Origin: Gilvirhabdus luticola
Lineage (GTDB): Bacteria; Bacteroidota; Bacteroidia; Flavobacteriales; Flavobacteriaceae
Length of the DNA: 64,000 bases
Assembly: GCF_032583975.1 (NCBI RefSeq)
Contig: NZ_JAWHTF010000002.1
Strand: one strand, 5' to 3'
Numbering within the stretch: the stretch's first letter is position 1; every line of letters begins with the position of its first letter. The notes beneath the pieces are model-generated. The model was not told the DNA's origin. It made no database searches and was given only the letters and a program-made list of their open reading frames with translations. The position numbers were made by a program, and so were the translations under genes. Below are positions 53,331-62,251 of this stretch, in pieces.

Positions 53331-55283
53331 TTGATATCCAAAAACACCATAGACCAAGTATTTGAAACTGTTCGCGTAGAAGAGGTTATTGGTGATTTCG
53401 TTCAACTCAAAAAAGCTGGAAGTAATTTTAAGGGATTAAGTCCTTTTAGTGACGAGCGCACCCCAAGTTTTATGGTCTCTCCTGTAAAACAAATTTGGAA
53501 AGATTTCTCCAGTGGTAAAGGTGGAAATGCTGTTGCATTTTTGATGGAACACGAACATTTTACCTATCCCGAAGCCATTAAATATCTGGCCAAAAAATAC
53601 AATATTGAAATAGAGGAAACAGAGCAATCAGACGAACAAAAGCAAGAGGCAGATGCTCGTGAAAGCTTGTATTTGGTTAGTGAATATGCCAATAAATATT
53701 TTCAGAAGATATTACACAATACAAACCAAGGAAAATCTATTGGTTTAAGTTATTTTAAAGAGCGTGGTTTTACTGATGACATCATCAAAAAATTCGGATT
53801 AGGTTATTCTTTAGATGATTGGCAAGCATTTACTGATGAAGCCTTAAAAGATGGTTACAATATTGAATTTCTTGAAAAAACAGGATTGACCATTGTAAAG
53901 GAAGATAAGCGGTTTGACAGGTTCAAAGGTCGTGTTATGTTCCCAATACAAAGTATGAGTGGTCGAGTTTTAGGATTTGGTGGAAGAATTCTAACCAATA
54001 CTAAAAAAGCTGCCAAATACTTAAATTCACCTGAAAGCGACATATACCATAAAAGCAAAGTATTGTATGGTATCTTTCATGCCAAACAAAGTATAGCAAA
54101 AGAAGATAACTGCTTTTTAGTAGAAGGTTACACAGATGTTATTCAGTTTTATCAAACAGGAATTAAAAATGTCGTTGCCTCTTCTGGAACTGCCTTAACA
54201 CCAGAACAAATACGCCTTATAAATAGACTAACCAAAAACATTACGGTCTTATTTGATGGTGATTCAGCAGGAATTAGGGCCTCGTTACGAGGCATAGACC
54301 TTATTTTGGAACAAGGTATGAATGTTAAAGTTTGTATGTTTCCAGAAGGTGAAGATCCAGATAGTTTTGCTAAACAAAACACCTTTGAAGAATTGACTCT
54401 TTTTTTGGATGAAAATGCACAGGATTTTATTCAATTTAAAGCATCACTACTCGTTAAAGACTCAAAGAACGATCCTATCAAAAAAGCTGAAACCGTTAGA
54501 GATATAGTCAACAGCATTTCTAAAATTCCTGATCGGATCAAAAAGGAAATTTACATTCAGGAATGCTCTAAAATAATGGATATTAGTGAGGAAGTTCTGT
54601 TTAGCACTTTAGCTCAAATCAATAAAAAGGAATATCAAGACGCTAATAAAGCCTATAAAAAAGAGCAACAATCTTTTCAAGTCTTTAAAAATGAACACGC
54701 TGTCAAAAAAGTTAATATTCAATATGAACTTGAGCGAAAAATTATTGAAATCTTATTGCTTTATGGCAATAAAACCGAAGATTTTGAAGACCTAATTTTA
54801 AAAGAAACGGAAACCAATGAATTAGTTCTTGAGCCTGTAATACAGCAAGCTCAAGTATTCGAAAAAATTTATTTGGACCTTCAAGATGATGAAATGGAGT
54901 TTTCAAACCCAAAATTTAAAGAGCTGTATTACACCATAATTGATACCCTTAATCAAAACCCTGATTTTGCTCTGGAGTCTTTTGTAAATTCTGTTGACCA
55001 GAATATGGCTAACGAAATTACAAGTATTTTAATGGACGAGGAAAAGTATGCTTTACATAATTGGGAAAGCAAAAACATTTATCCAAAAGATAAATCTAAA
55101 AGTATCGCCCAGTTGGTTAGTGAAACTATTTTAAACTTACGTTGTTTTTTAATTGAACAGAAAGTAATCGATTTTCAAAAAGAAACCATGGAAAGTAAAG
55201 ACAATAAAAATGTCTTGCAAGAAGTCAAAGACTATTCTAATTTAAAAATGCTTTTGTCCAGAAAATTAAACAGGGTATTATAA
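53331..55283 (+). CDS. dnaG: DNA primase DnaG, without zinc ligands
   Basis: 650 residues from a TTG start at 53331; no in-frame ATG exists upstream (TAG 6 bp before) and the next Met is at residue 48. The N-terminal zinc-binding domain is present in shape, but the ligands are S37, S40, D58 and S61 instead of Cys-His-Cys-Cys. TOPRIM motifs (FLVEGYTDVIQF, LFDGDSAG) are intact. Makes RNA primers at the replication fork. Confidence 0.95.
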   Translation: MISKNTIDQVFETVRVEEVIGDFVQLKKAGSNFKGLSPFSDERTPSFMVSPVKQIWKDFSSGKGGNAVAFLMEHEHFTYPEAIKYLAKKYNIEIEETEQSDEQKQEADARESLYLVSEYANKYFQKILHNTNQGKSIGLSYFKERGFTDDIIKKFGLGYSLDDWQAFTDEALKDGYNIEFLEKTGLTIVKEDKRFDRFKGRVMFPIQSMSGRVLGFGGRILTNTKKAAKYLNSPESDIYHKSKVLYGIFHAKQSIAKEDNCFLVEGYTDVIQFYQTGIKNVVASSGTALTPEQIRLINRLTKNITVLFDGDSAGIRASLRGIDLILEQGMNVKVCMFPEGEDPDSFAKQNTFEELTLFLDENAQDFIQFKASLLVKDSKNDPIKKAETVRDIVNSISKIPDRIKKEIYIQECSKIMDISEEVLFSTLAQINKKEYQDANKAYKKEQQSFQVFKNEHAVKKVNIQYELERKIIEILLLYGNKTEDFEDLILKETETNELVLEPVIQQAQVFEKIYLDLQDDEMEFSNPKFKELYYTIIDTLNQNPDFALESFVNSVDQNMANEITSILMDEEKYALHNWESKNIYPKDKSKSIAQLVSETILNLRCFLIEQKVIDFQKETMESKDNKNVLQEVKDYSNLKMLLSRKLNRVL

Positions 55284-55904
55284 TTCAAGAAGCTTTGCCT
55301 GTGTAATGAGATCTACAATATTATCCACATTCAATTTTTTCATAAGGCGTGTTTTGTAAGTACTTACGGTTTTTTCATTGATCTCTAACTCTTGAGCAAT
55401 ATCTTTATTTTTCTTCCCAATAGATAATAGCTTCAGGACTTCTACTTCTCTAGTTGACAATTTTTTATATGAAAGTCTTCTTCCTGTAGAACTATAACCT
55501 AATGCGCTACTATGTGCTAAATCATTACTTAAATAAATACCTCCTTCGGCAACTTTGGCAATAGCTTCTTTTAAAGTAATTACATTGGCCGTTTTACAGA
55601 CATAACCTGAAGCTCCAGCTTTTATAATATTAATAGCATAAACAGCTTCTGGATGGGCACTAAAAATGATAACTTTTATATTAGGATATTCTACCTTAAG
55701 CCGTCTTAAAGCTGTAATACCATTAAGCTTTGGTAAATCTATTTCGCTCAAAATAATATCAACAGATTCCCTTCTTAAAAAATCGAAAATTGCTTCACCA
55801 TTATCCAAAGTCCCAACTACCTTCATGTTTGCAGAAGTAACAAACAAAAGCTCTAACCCTTTCCTAATGATAGGGTGATGATCCACTACTAACAGTTTAA
55901 TCAT
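55278..55904 (-). CDS. Atypical NarL/LuxR-family response regulator
   Basis: 208 residues: receiver (1-125) and LuxR HTH (about 145-205; LSTREVEVLKLLSIGKKNKDIAQEL). The phosphoacceptor position is Glu (E54 in ILSEIDLP) and the acidic pocket reads D8-H9. It cannot be phosphorylated in the normal way and may be constitutively active-like. Convergent with dnaG, overlapping by 6 bp. Confidence 0.9.
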   Translation of the reverse strand: MIKLLVVDHHPIIRKGLELLFVTSANMKVVGTLDNGEAIFDFLRRESVDIILSEIDLPKLNGITALRRLKVEYPNIKVIIFSAHPEAVYAINIIKAGASGYVCKTANVITLKEAIAKVAEGGIYLSNDLAHSSALGYSSTGRRLSYKKLSTREVEVLKLLSIGKKNKDIAQELEINEKTVSTYKTRLMKKLNVDNIVDLITQAKLLEL

Positions 55905-56011
55905 AACTTAGATGTTTTTTATTATATCATGGTTGGAGAGACAAGTAAACACCATAACTGATTAACCTACACTCGTAAATATACTAAATTTTGATGAGTA
56001 TTTGATAGTGA

Positions 56012-56800
56012 TTATCTTAAATAATTAGGGATTTCACAAACTGGTATAGGTATCATTTTGTGCTTATTCGCAGTATTAAAACGTTTATAAATGTTGAAAA
56101 CCTCTTGTTTTCTTCCAGTAAAATCATCTTTAGTTTTACCCATATCATTCATTTTCATGGCCCATTCCAATTCTGGATAGGAAGCTCCAATTTGGTCTTC
56201 ATCGGTTCTGTTGTCTCCCCAAAGGCCATCAGTTGGTGCAGCATCGATAATCTCTTGGTTGACGTTTAAATGTTTTGCTAACTCATAAACTTCCGATTTA
56301 AGTAAATCTGCTATCGGGCTTAAATCTACACCGCCATCACCATACTTGGTATAAAAACCAACACCAAAGTCTTCTACTTTGTTACCTGTTCCAGCAACCA
56401 AACACTTATTAAGTGCTGCAAAATAATAAAGTGTTGTCATTCGTAATCTTGCTCTTGTATTAGCCAAAGACATAAAACGCTCTTCTTCATTTTCTACTTT
56501 TGGTAAAGCATCTATTAAACTGTCGAATACAGGTGTTAAATTAACCTCTATCTTACTCACATTCGAGAAATTATTCTGAAGCCAACTTATATGGTTAAAA
56601 GCTCTACTTACTTGTGAAGGAGCTTGGTGAATGGGCATTTCAACACACAACAAGTCTAGGCCTGTTTTAGCACAAAGTGTAGATGTTAATGCAGAATCAA
56701 TGCCTCCAGATACACCTATTACAAATCCATTAACCTTTGCGTTTACAGCATAATCTTTAAGCCAATTAACGATATAATCTATAATTTTTTCTGTCTGCAT
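56012..56800 (-). CDS. nadE: Ammonia-dependent NAD synthetase
   Basis: 262 residues. ATP-pyrophosphatase P-loop SGGIDSALTS and GTGNKVEDFGVGFYTKYGDGGVDLSPIADL. No glutaminase domain, so it uses ammonia. Divergent from gldB with 93 bp between. Confidence 0.94.
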   Translation of the reverse strand: MQTEKIIDYIVNWLKDYAVNAKVNGFVIGVSGGIDSALTSTLCAKTGLDLLCVEMPIHQAPSQVSRAFNHISWLQNNFSNVSKIEVNLTPVFDSLIDALPKVENEEERFMSLANTRARLRMTTLYYFAALNKCLVAGTGNKVEDFGVGFYTKYGDGGVDLSPIADLLKSEVYELAKHLNVNQEIIDAAPTDGLWGDNRTDEDQIGASYPELEWAMKMNDMGKTKDDFTGRKQEVFNIYKRFNTANKHKMIPIPVCEIPNYLR

Positions 56801-56893
56801 AATAACTTGAAATTAATATAAAGAATGGTAACTTTGTCAAACAAAAATAAACCAAACTAATAATTAATAAAAATTAACAACGTTTAAGTTTTA

Positions 56894-57856
56894 ATGAAAA
56901 AATTATTATTTCTAGCGACTTTCCTAATTGTTCTTATTTCATGTAAAAAAGAAAATCAAATTGAAAAAGAAATTGCTAAAGTAGATATTAACATTTCTGT
57001 TGAGCGATTTGACAAGTTATTTTCGGAAGCTATGCCATCGGATTTACCTGACTTAAAACAGGCTTATCCATTTATGTTTTCAGAAAGGTATAGTGATTCT
57101 ACTTGGATAGCAAGAATGAATGATACGTTACAAAAAGAATTGCATGAAGAAGTAAAGAAAGCGTTTTTAGATATTGAAAGTCTTGAAGATGAAATTCAAA
57201 AGTTTTATCAGCATTTAAAATATTATTTTCCAGAAACAAGAAGTCCAAGAATTATCACCTCAACTTCAGATATAGATTATAGAAATAAAATTATAGTAAC
57301 AGATACTATCGTTTTAATTGCGCTTGACACCTATTTAGGAAATGACCATAGGTTTTATGAAGGTATTCAAAAGTATTTAACTCACAATTTTACAAGAGAG
57401 CAAATTGTTGTTGATCTATCAGAAGCTTATGGAGAAAAATATGTGTTTCAAACACAAAGAAAAACCTTACTTGATGAAATGATCTATACAGGTAAACTTT
57501 TGTATTTTAAAGATATCATGATTCCTTTTAAAAGTGATGCTGAAAAAATTGGATATACTCAAGAGCAATTAGATTGGGCAGAAGCTAATGAAAGTTATAT
57601 CTGGAGATACTTTGTAGAACGTGAATTACTATACAGTACCGATTCTAAATTACCGAGTAGATTTATTAATCCTGCTCCTTTCTCTAAATTTTATTTAGTT
57701 GAAATAGATAACGAATCTCCCGGAAAAATAGGGCAATATATGGGTTGGCAAATTGTAAAAGCATACATGAATAATCATGATGCTTCGCTAAAAGAAATGC
57801 TTAATTCAAGTCCTGAAGATATTTTTAATAATTCAAAATTTAAACCAAACAAATAG
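56894..57856 (+). CDS. gldB: Gliding motility lipoprotein GldB
   Basis: 320 residues. Lipobox LIVLISC at residue 17, then the GldB body (KVDINISVERFDKLF..., ALDTYLGNDHRFYEG, YMGWQIVKAYM). Required for gliding in F. johnsoniae. gldC starts directly at the stop. Confidence 0.94.
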   Translation: MKKLLFLATFLIVLISCKKENQIEKEIAKVDINISVERFDKLFSEAMPSDLPDLKQAYPFMFSERYSDSTWIARMNDTLQKELHEEVKKAFLDIESLEDEIQKFYQHLKYYFPETRSPRIITSTSDIDYRNKIIVTDTIVLIALDTYLGNDHRFYEGIQKYLTHNFTREQIVVDLSEAYGEKYVFQTQRKTLLDEMIYTGKLLYFKDIMIPFKSDAEKIGYTQEQLDWAEANESYIWRYFVERELLYSTDSKLPSRFINPAPFSKFYLVEIDNESPGKIGQYMGWQIVKAYMNNHDASLKEMLNSSPEDIFNNSKFKPNK

Positions 57857-58189
57857 ATGACAATACACAAATCGAATATAGAATTAAATATAGAACTGGA
57901 CGAAAACAGAGTGCCTGAAAAACTATTTTGGACAGCTCAAGATGGTGGCATTACAAACGAGGAAGCCAAGGCGATGTTGCTTTCGGTTTGGGATAGTAAA
58001 TCGAAAGAAACTTTACGAATAGATTTGTGGACTAAAGATATGCCTGTAGACGAAATGAAGATGTTTTTTCATCAGACTTTGGTTGCCATGAGTGATACTT
58101 TCAACAAAGCTACCCAAGACGAAAAAATGACGGCTACAATGAAAGATTTTTGTGATTACTTTGCTGAAAAATTAGAACTAAAAAAATAA
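57857..58189 (+). CDS. gldC: Gliding motility protein GldC
   Basis: 110 residues, no signal peptide, begins 0 bp after gldB. The QDGGITNEEAKAMLLSVWD segment matches GldC, the usual partner of gldB. Cytoplasmic. Confidence 0.94.
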   Translation: MTIHKSNIELNIELDENRVPEKLFWTAQDGGITNEEAKAMLLSVWDSKSKETLRIDLWTKDMPVDEMKMFFHQTLVAMSDTFNKATQDEKMTATMKDFCDYFAEKLELKK

Positions 58190-58194
58190 AATAT

Positions 58195-59139
58195 CTACTC
58201 CTGGTATTCTTGCCAATAGTTACCAAACAATTCATCTGTTAACCATGTAGCCTCTTCAGGATTATCTGGATAATTGCTAAATAAAAAAATCTCTTTTGTT
58301 TCATTATTTCCTAACCAGCCAGAATTTTCTGGAATATCATTTAATTCATTTGTTCCATTAGAAACTCTTAAATCTAAAACAGCCGAAAAAAACTTCTTGG
58401 CTAAAAAATTAGAAGCATCAAGACTGCTAAAATGTTCAGCACCAGGTTCTATGGCATAACCCCAAACACCACCTATTGTTCTGTTCGTATTAACCACATT
58501 AATCATCCGTTCTCCTCTTGTAGGAGCATCATTTTCACCTATAAGCATTAATCCAGGTACATGCTTGTTTTCAGGCGTATCTACAGAAATGCCACCACCT
58601 CTAATATTTACAAAGGCTACAACTCTTTCTGGTTTCCAATGAGAAAAATTATAACTAAAAACGCCACCTGCCGAAAATCCTCGCATAATAAAAGGTAAAT
58701 TGTAGACTTCAGGAATATTATTTCGACTTGTAATAGAATCTAGTGCAATTAATAGCGCATTTCCACTACCTCCAACAGGGTTTGTATAGCTACCACCTTT
58801 AAAGCTAACTCCAATCAGACCGATGTTTTCTTCATTGGCATAATCTTGCCAACCCTGATTATTTTCAAAACCCAAGGCACTGGTGTTAGCTCCATGAAGT
58901 AAAATTAACAGCGCTCTTAAATCGGTTACATCGTCAGGAACCCATAATCCAAATTGGGCAACTTCAAAATTGTCATAAGGTTCAGGATTAACACTATAAG
59001 CCCAATCGTTTAAAAACTCACCAGATAATTGTGGTTCTGTAGGTAGTTGAGATGAAGGTTTAGGTTCTTCAAAATCAACAATGTTACAAGAGAATAATAA
59101 AAACATCTGTAAGAGTAAAGAAACTCTTAATATATGCAT
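58195..59139 (-). CDS. Alpha/beta-hydrolase lipoprotein (esterase/depolymerase-like)
   Basis: 314 residues. Lipobox LLFSC at residue 18; GxSxG as GFSAGG (nucleophile Ser), HG oxyanion-type LLHGANTSAL, and a later AEHFSS that may carry the catalytic His. Similar layout to PHB-depolymerase/feruloyl-esterase-like proteins. Surface or periplasmic. Confidence 0.82.
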   Translation of the reverse strand: MHILRVSLLLQMFLLFSCNIVDFEEPKPSSQLPTEPQLSGEFLNDWAYSVNPEPYDNFEVAQFGLWVPDDVTDLRALLILLHGANTSALGFENNQGWQDYANEENIGLIGVSFKGGSYTNPVGGSGNALLIALDSITSRNNIPEVYNLPFIMRGFSAGGVFSYNFSHWKPERVVAFVNIRGGGISVDTPENKHVPGLMLIGENDAPTRGERMINVVNTNRTIGGVWGYAIEPGAEHFSSLDASNFLAKKFFSAVLDLRVSNGTNELNDIPENSGWLGNNETKEIFLFSNYPDNPEEATWLTDELFGNYWQEYQE

Positions 59140-59198
59140 AGCTTTAGTTTTTCAAATAAAGATACAAAATTGGTATTAGAAAATATTAAATTAATCTG

Positions 59199-60257
59199 TT
59201 ACTCAATGTTTCTAACACACCTGAATCCTAAATGATTTTGGCCAGAATCTATTGATGTTGCCATCCTTGAAGTTGATCTGTAATTAGAACAGTATTGTAT
59301 ACTACATAAAAAAGAACCACCTTTTATTACACGTTTTTGAGTAACATAAGGATCGTTAGGATCATAACTATTATCTGGTCCTTTTGGGTTAATACAGAGT
59401 TTTGATGCATTAACCAAATACAGTTTTTTGGTATCTGGTCTATACCAATCACTAGTCCATTCCCAGACATTGCCAATCATATCATATAACCCATAGGTAT
59501 TATGAGGAAATGATTTTACAGGTGCAGACGTCTCAAAACCATCGGCTTGAGAATTGTTATGTGGAAAATCCCCTTGAAAGAAATTAGCTAAATACGTATT
59601 TTGTGGTGTTAATTCATCTCCCCATGCAAATTCTGAATAATTACCTTTTCCTCTTGAAGCAAATTCCCATTCTGCTTCTGTGGGTAATCTTTTTCCGGCC
59701 CAATTTGCATAAGCAACGGCATCTTCATAAGCAATCTGAACTACAGGATGATTATCTTTTCCTTCAATATTAGAATCTGGTCCTTGAGGATGTTTCCAGT
59801 CGGCGCCATTTACCCATTGCCACCATTGGCTATAATCATTTAAGTCAACCGCATGATTAGGAGGTGAAAACACTAAAGAACCTGGCGCTAAAATAGAATC
59901 ATGAGGTTTAGGCGTACCAGGCGGTAAATCTAACTTTATTTGCTCCCAATCTACTGGACGTTCTGCAACCGTTACATAGCCTGTTTCTTTTACAAACTTT
60001 TTAAATTGAGCATTTGTTACTTCTGTTTCATCCATAAAAAATGGATCGACTTTCACTTGTATTTCTGGACCTTCATCATTCTCTGCATAATCTGCATCAC
60101 TTCCCATTATAAAAACACCACCTGGAATATATACCATACCTTTTGGTGCTTCTATATTCAAATCAGCATTATCAATTTTTACTTGGTTTTCAGTTTTTTT
60201 ACAACTAAAAAATATTAAAAATACGAATAGGGTACTTATTCTTATTGAATGCTTCAT
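59199..60257 (-). CDS. Formylglycine-generating enzyme (SUMF1 type), exported lipoprotein
   Basis: 352 residues. Lipobox FFSC at residue 19. FGE body (PGGVFIMGSDADYAEND, TEVTNAQFKKFV, NVWEWTSDWY) and, unlike GldK, the catalytic pair C318 and C323 (GGSFLCSIQYC). This enzyme converts the Cys of C-x-A/P-x-R sulfatases to formylglycine. Last gene of the sulfatase operon, so its likely substrate is the arylsulfatase at 62252. Confidence 0.92.
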   Translation of the reverse strand: MKHSIRISTLFVFLIFFSCKKTENQVKIDNADLNIEAPKGMVYIPGGVFIMGSDADYAENDEGPEIQVKVDPFFMDETEVTNAQFKKFVKETGYVTVAERPVDWEQIKLDLPPGTPKPHDSILAPGSLVFSPPNHAVDLNDYSQWWQWVNGADWKHPQGPDSNIEGKDNHPVVQIAYEDAVAYANWAGKRLPTEAEWEFASRGKGNYSEFAWGDELTPQNTYLANFFQGDFPHNNSQADGFETSAPVKSFPHNTYGLYDMIGNVWEWTSDWYRPDTKKLYLVNASKLCINPKGPDNSYDPNDPYVTQKRVIKGGSFLCSIQYCSNYRSTSRMATSIDSGQNHLGFRCVRNIE

Positions 60258-60301
60258 AAAGATTTGCGGTTAAAAAAGAGTTTTGTAAAGGTACTTTATA
60301 A

Positions 60302-61348
60302 TTATTCTAGTTCAAACGGAAAAATCACTTTCCAGTCGTTTTTCATGTCAATAACAGTCCAGCTTTTTTCCATAGCTTCATCCAACCCTTTGTCAAAACG
60401 TCCTATATGAGAATCTCTGTCATAGGCCCATTCGCGTTCGCCATCTGTATGATGCACATACAATTGAAATGATTTATAGGCGTTAGAATCTGCCCATTGC
60501 ATCATTTGCAAATCACCATCAGAATTACCAGAAGCAAAGACAGGTTTTTTTCCAATTATTTTTTGGATATTTAAAGGCTTCCCTTCTTTATCATCAATAA
60601 AATCTAGTTCTGGTAAACGTCTAATTACTGGATTTCCATCATTATAATCGTATTCTGTTTTAATTCTACTACCAATTATCTGTTCTTTAGGAATACCATA
60701 TACTTCAGTTACAAAAGCTCTCATAAAATCGACGCCACCGGCTGAAACAATATATGTTTTAAAATCATTGGCTCTTAAATATTGTAATAATTCTAGCATA
60801 GGTTGATACACCAACTCATCGTATCCTACATTCTTTGTTGGGTGTTTTGTATTCTTAACCCAATCTTTTACGATACTATCAAAGTCATCTGTTGTTATTC
60901 CAGCATGTGAAGCCATGACTATTTCACAAATCCCTTTCATGCCAGATTGCATTAATGTTTTCATATCGTTTTCTAATACTGCTTTATATGGTTGCTTATC
61001 TTTCCATTCTGGATGATTAGCAGCCAACACTTTTACTCTATCAATAGCAAAGAATAACTGGAAATAAGCGGGTTGTTCAGCCAATAAGTTACCATCGTTG
61101 TCAAATGTGGCAATTCGGTCTGTAATAGGAATAAAATTTGTACTAGTTGTATTTGTAACGTCCTCTACATATGATATAATTGCAGATTTACTTTGGCTTT
61201 CATTCCATGATGGTAAAGGATCTACTAGTTCTTGAACCTCTGAACTATTTGACTCAACATTTTTTGATTCTACATTTTCCTTACATCCTGTAGAAAAAAC
61301 TAGAAGAAATATAATTAATAGAATACTTAATTGTTTTTGATTTTTCAT
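60302..61348 (-). CDS. HAD-family phosphatase lipoprotein
   Basis: 348 residues from ATG 61348 (ATG 61366 is also possible). Lipobox FSTGC near residue 22; HAD motif FDNDGNL with both Asp; later IVSAGGVDF, and GNSDGDLQMM. HAD proteins of this type dephosphorylate small metabolites. Exported, part of the sulfatase operon. Confidence 0.88.
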   Translation of the reverse strand: MKNQKQLSILLIIFLLVFSTGCKENVESKNVESNSSEVQELVDPLPSWNESQSKSAIISYVEDVTNTTSTNFIPITDRIATFDNDGNLLAEQPAYFQLFFAIDRVKVLAANHPEWKDKQPYKAVLENDMKTLMQSGMKGICEIVMASHAGITTDDFDSIVKDWVKNTKHPTKNVGYDELVYQPMLELLQYLRANDFKTYIVSAGGVDFMRAFVTEVYGIPKEQIIGSRIKTEYDYNDGNPVIRRLPELDFIDDKEGKPLNIQKIIGKKPVFASGNSDGDLQMMQWADSNAYKSFQLYVHHTDGEREWAYDRDSHIGRFDKGLDEAMEKSWTVIDMKNDWKVIFPFELE

Positions 61349-61374
61349 TTTCAAAATTTTTATCATTCACACAT

Positions 61375-62178
61375 TTATTTTGGAAATAAGAGAATAATAT
61401 TTGCTCTAATTCCCCAAGTTGGATTAAATGGGTTGTTCCCATAATACACCTTTGGACCAGCGCCTATTTGTACCATTTGTTTACCAAATGAAGTTACTTT
61501 ATTATAATATGCTCCAATAAATCCGCCAAAAATATCATTATCCCAGCTTTGGGTGTTTTCTGAAGATATCGTAATTGAAGCACCACTTTTAGAAGCATAG
61601 GTAAGGAAAGGTTGGAAAAATGTTGCATTAATGTCGGTATTACCATTTCCGGCATAAGACCACATGTGATTTACCAAACCGCCATAAGTCCATTGCCCTT
61701 TTATTTTTAGTAAAAGCGCATTAGGTCCAGCAGCCCATTTGTTTAAACCCAAAACATCGTCGGTTGCTGTTGGAAGTAATAATACTGGACCAACACCCCA
61801 AACAAGTCCATTTTTGGCCTCTTTAGGTGAAAAATAAATGCTTTGTGCAATATCGCCCAACCCAGTTTCATTGTTACCTTTTTCCGTAACATCACTTTGA
61901 GTGATTATTGGAATGATTGTTCTACTAATCATATTCCATTTTTCATTAATAGAAATAGGGATTACTGGTTGAACATTCAAATTATATCTAAACCCATCTA
62001 GTGGCCCAACATTAAAATCAAAATTATTTTGAAATGGTACGCTAATTAATGCAGCAACTGGATTAGCCAATTGTTTTGCCAATTCTTCAGCTGAAGATGA
62101 TTTTGTTGTTTCTTCTGTTTGTGCAAATAAATTATTTATAACAAACAAAAAAATTAAGATTATTGTTTTTCTAAACAT
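61375..62178 (-). CDS. Outer-membrane transporter-like beta-barrel protein
   Basis: 267 residues; signal peptide 1-19 then alternating beta strands (NLNVQPVIPISINEKWNMISR, NGLVWGVGPVLLLPTATDD) ending LLFPK. Resembles MetA-pathway/transporter-type barrels seen with sulfatase-like operons. Second gene of the operon. Confidence 0.78.
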   Translation of the reverse strand: MFRKTIILIFLFVINNLFAQTEETTKSSSAEELAKQLANPVAALISVPFQNNFDFNVGPLDGFRYNLNVQPVIPISINEKWNMISRTIIPIITQSDVTEKGNNETGLGDIAQSIYFSPKEAKNGLVWGVGPVLLLPTATDDVLGLNKWAAGPNALLLKIKGQWTYGGLVNHMWSYAGNGNTDINATFFQPFLTYASKSGASITISSENTQSWDNDIFGGFIGAYYNKVTSFGKQMVQIGAGPKVYYGNNPFNPTWGIRANIILLFPK

Positions 62179-62208
62179 AAATGATGACTATACAAAGCTT
62201 TTTAATAA

Positions 62209-62238
62209 ATATAGGGCAGAGATAACTCTGCCCTATAT
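62209..62238 (-). terminator. Intra-operon hairpin between sulfatase and barrel genes
   Basis: 13-bp perfect stem ATATAGGGCAGAG / CTCTGCCCTATAT with a 4-nt loop; tail only weakly T-rich. Either a terminator after the sulfatase with partial read-through or an RNA-stability element. Confidence 0.65.
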
Positions 62239-62251
62239 ATTGTAAATATTA

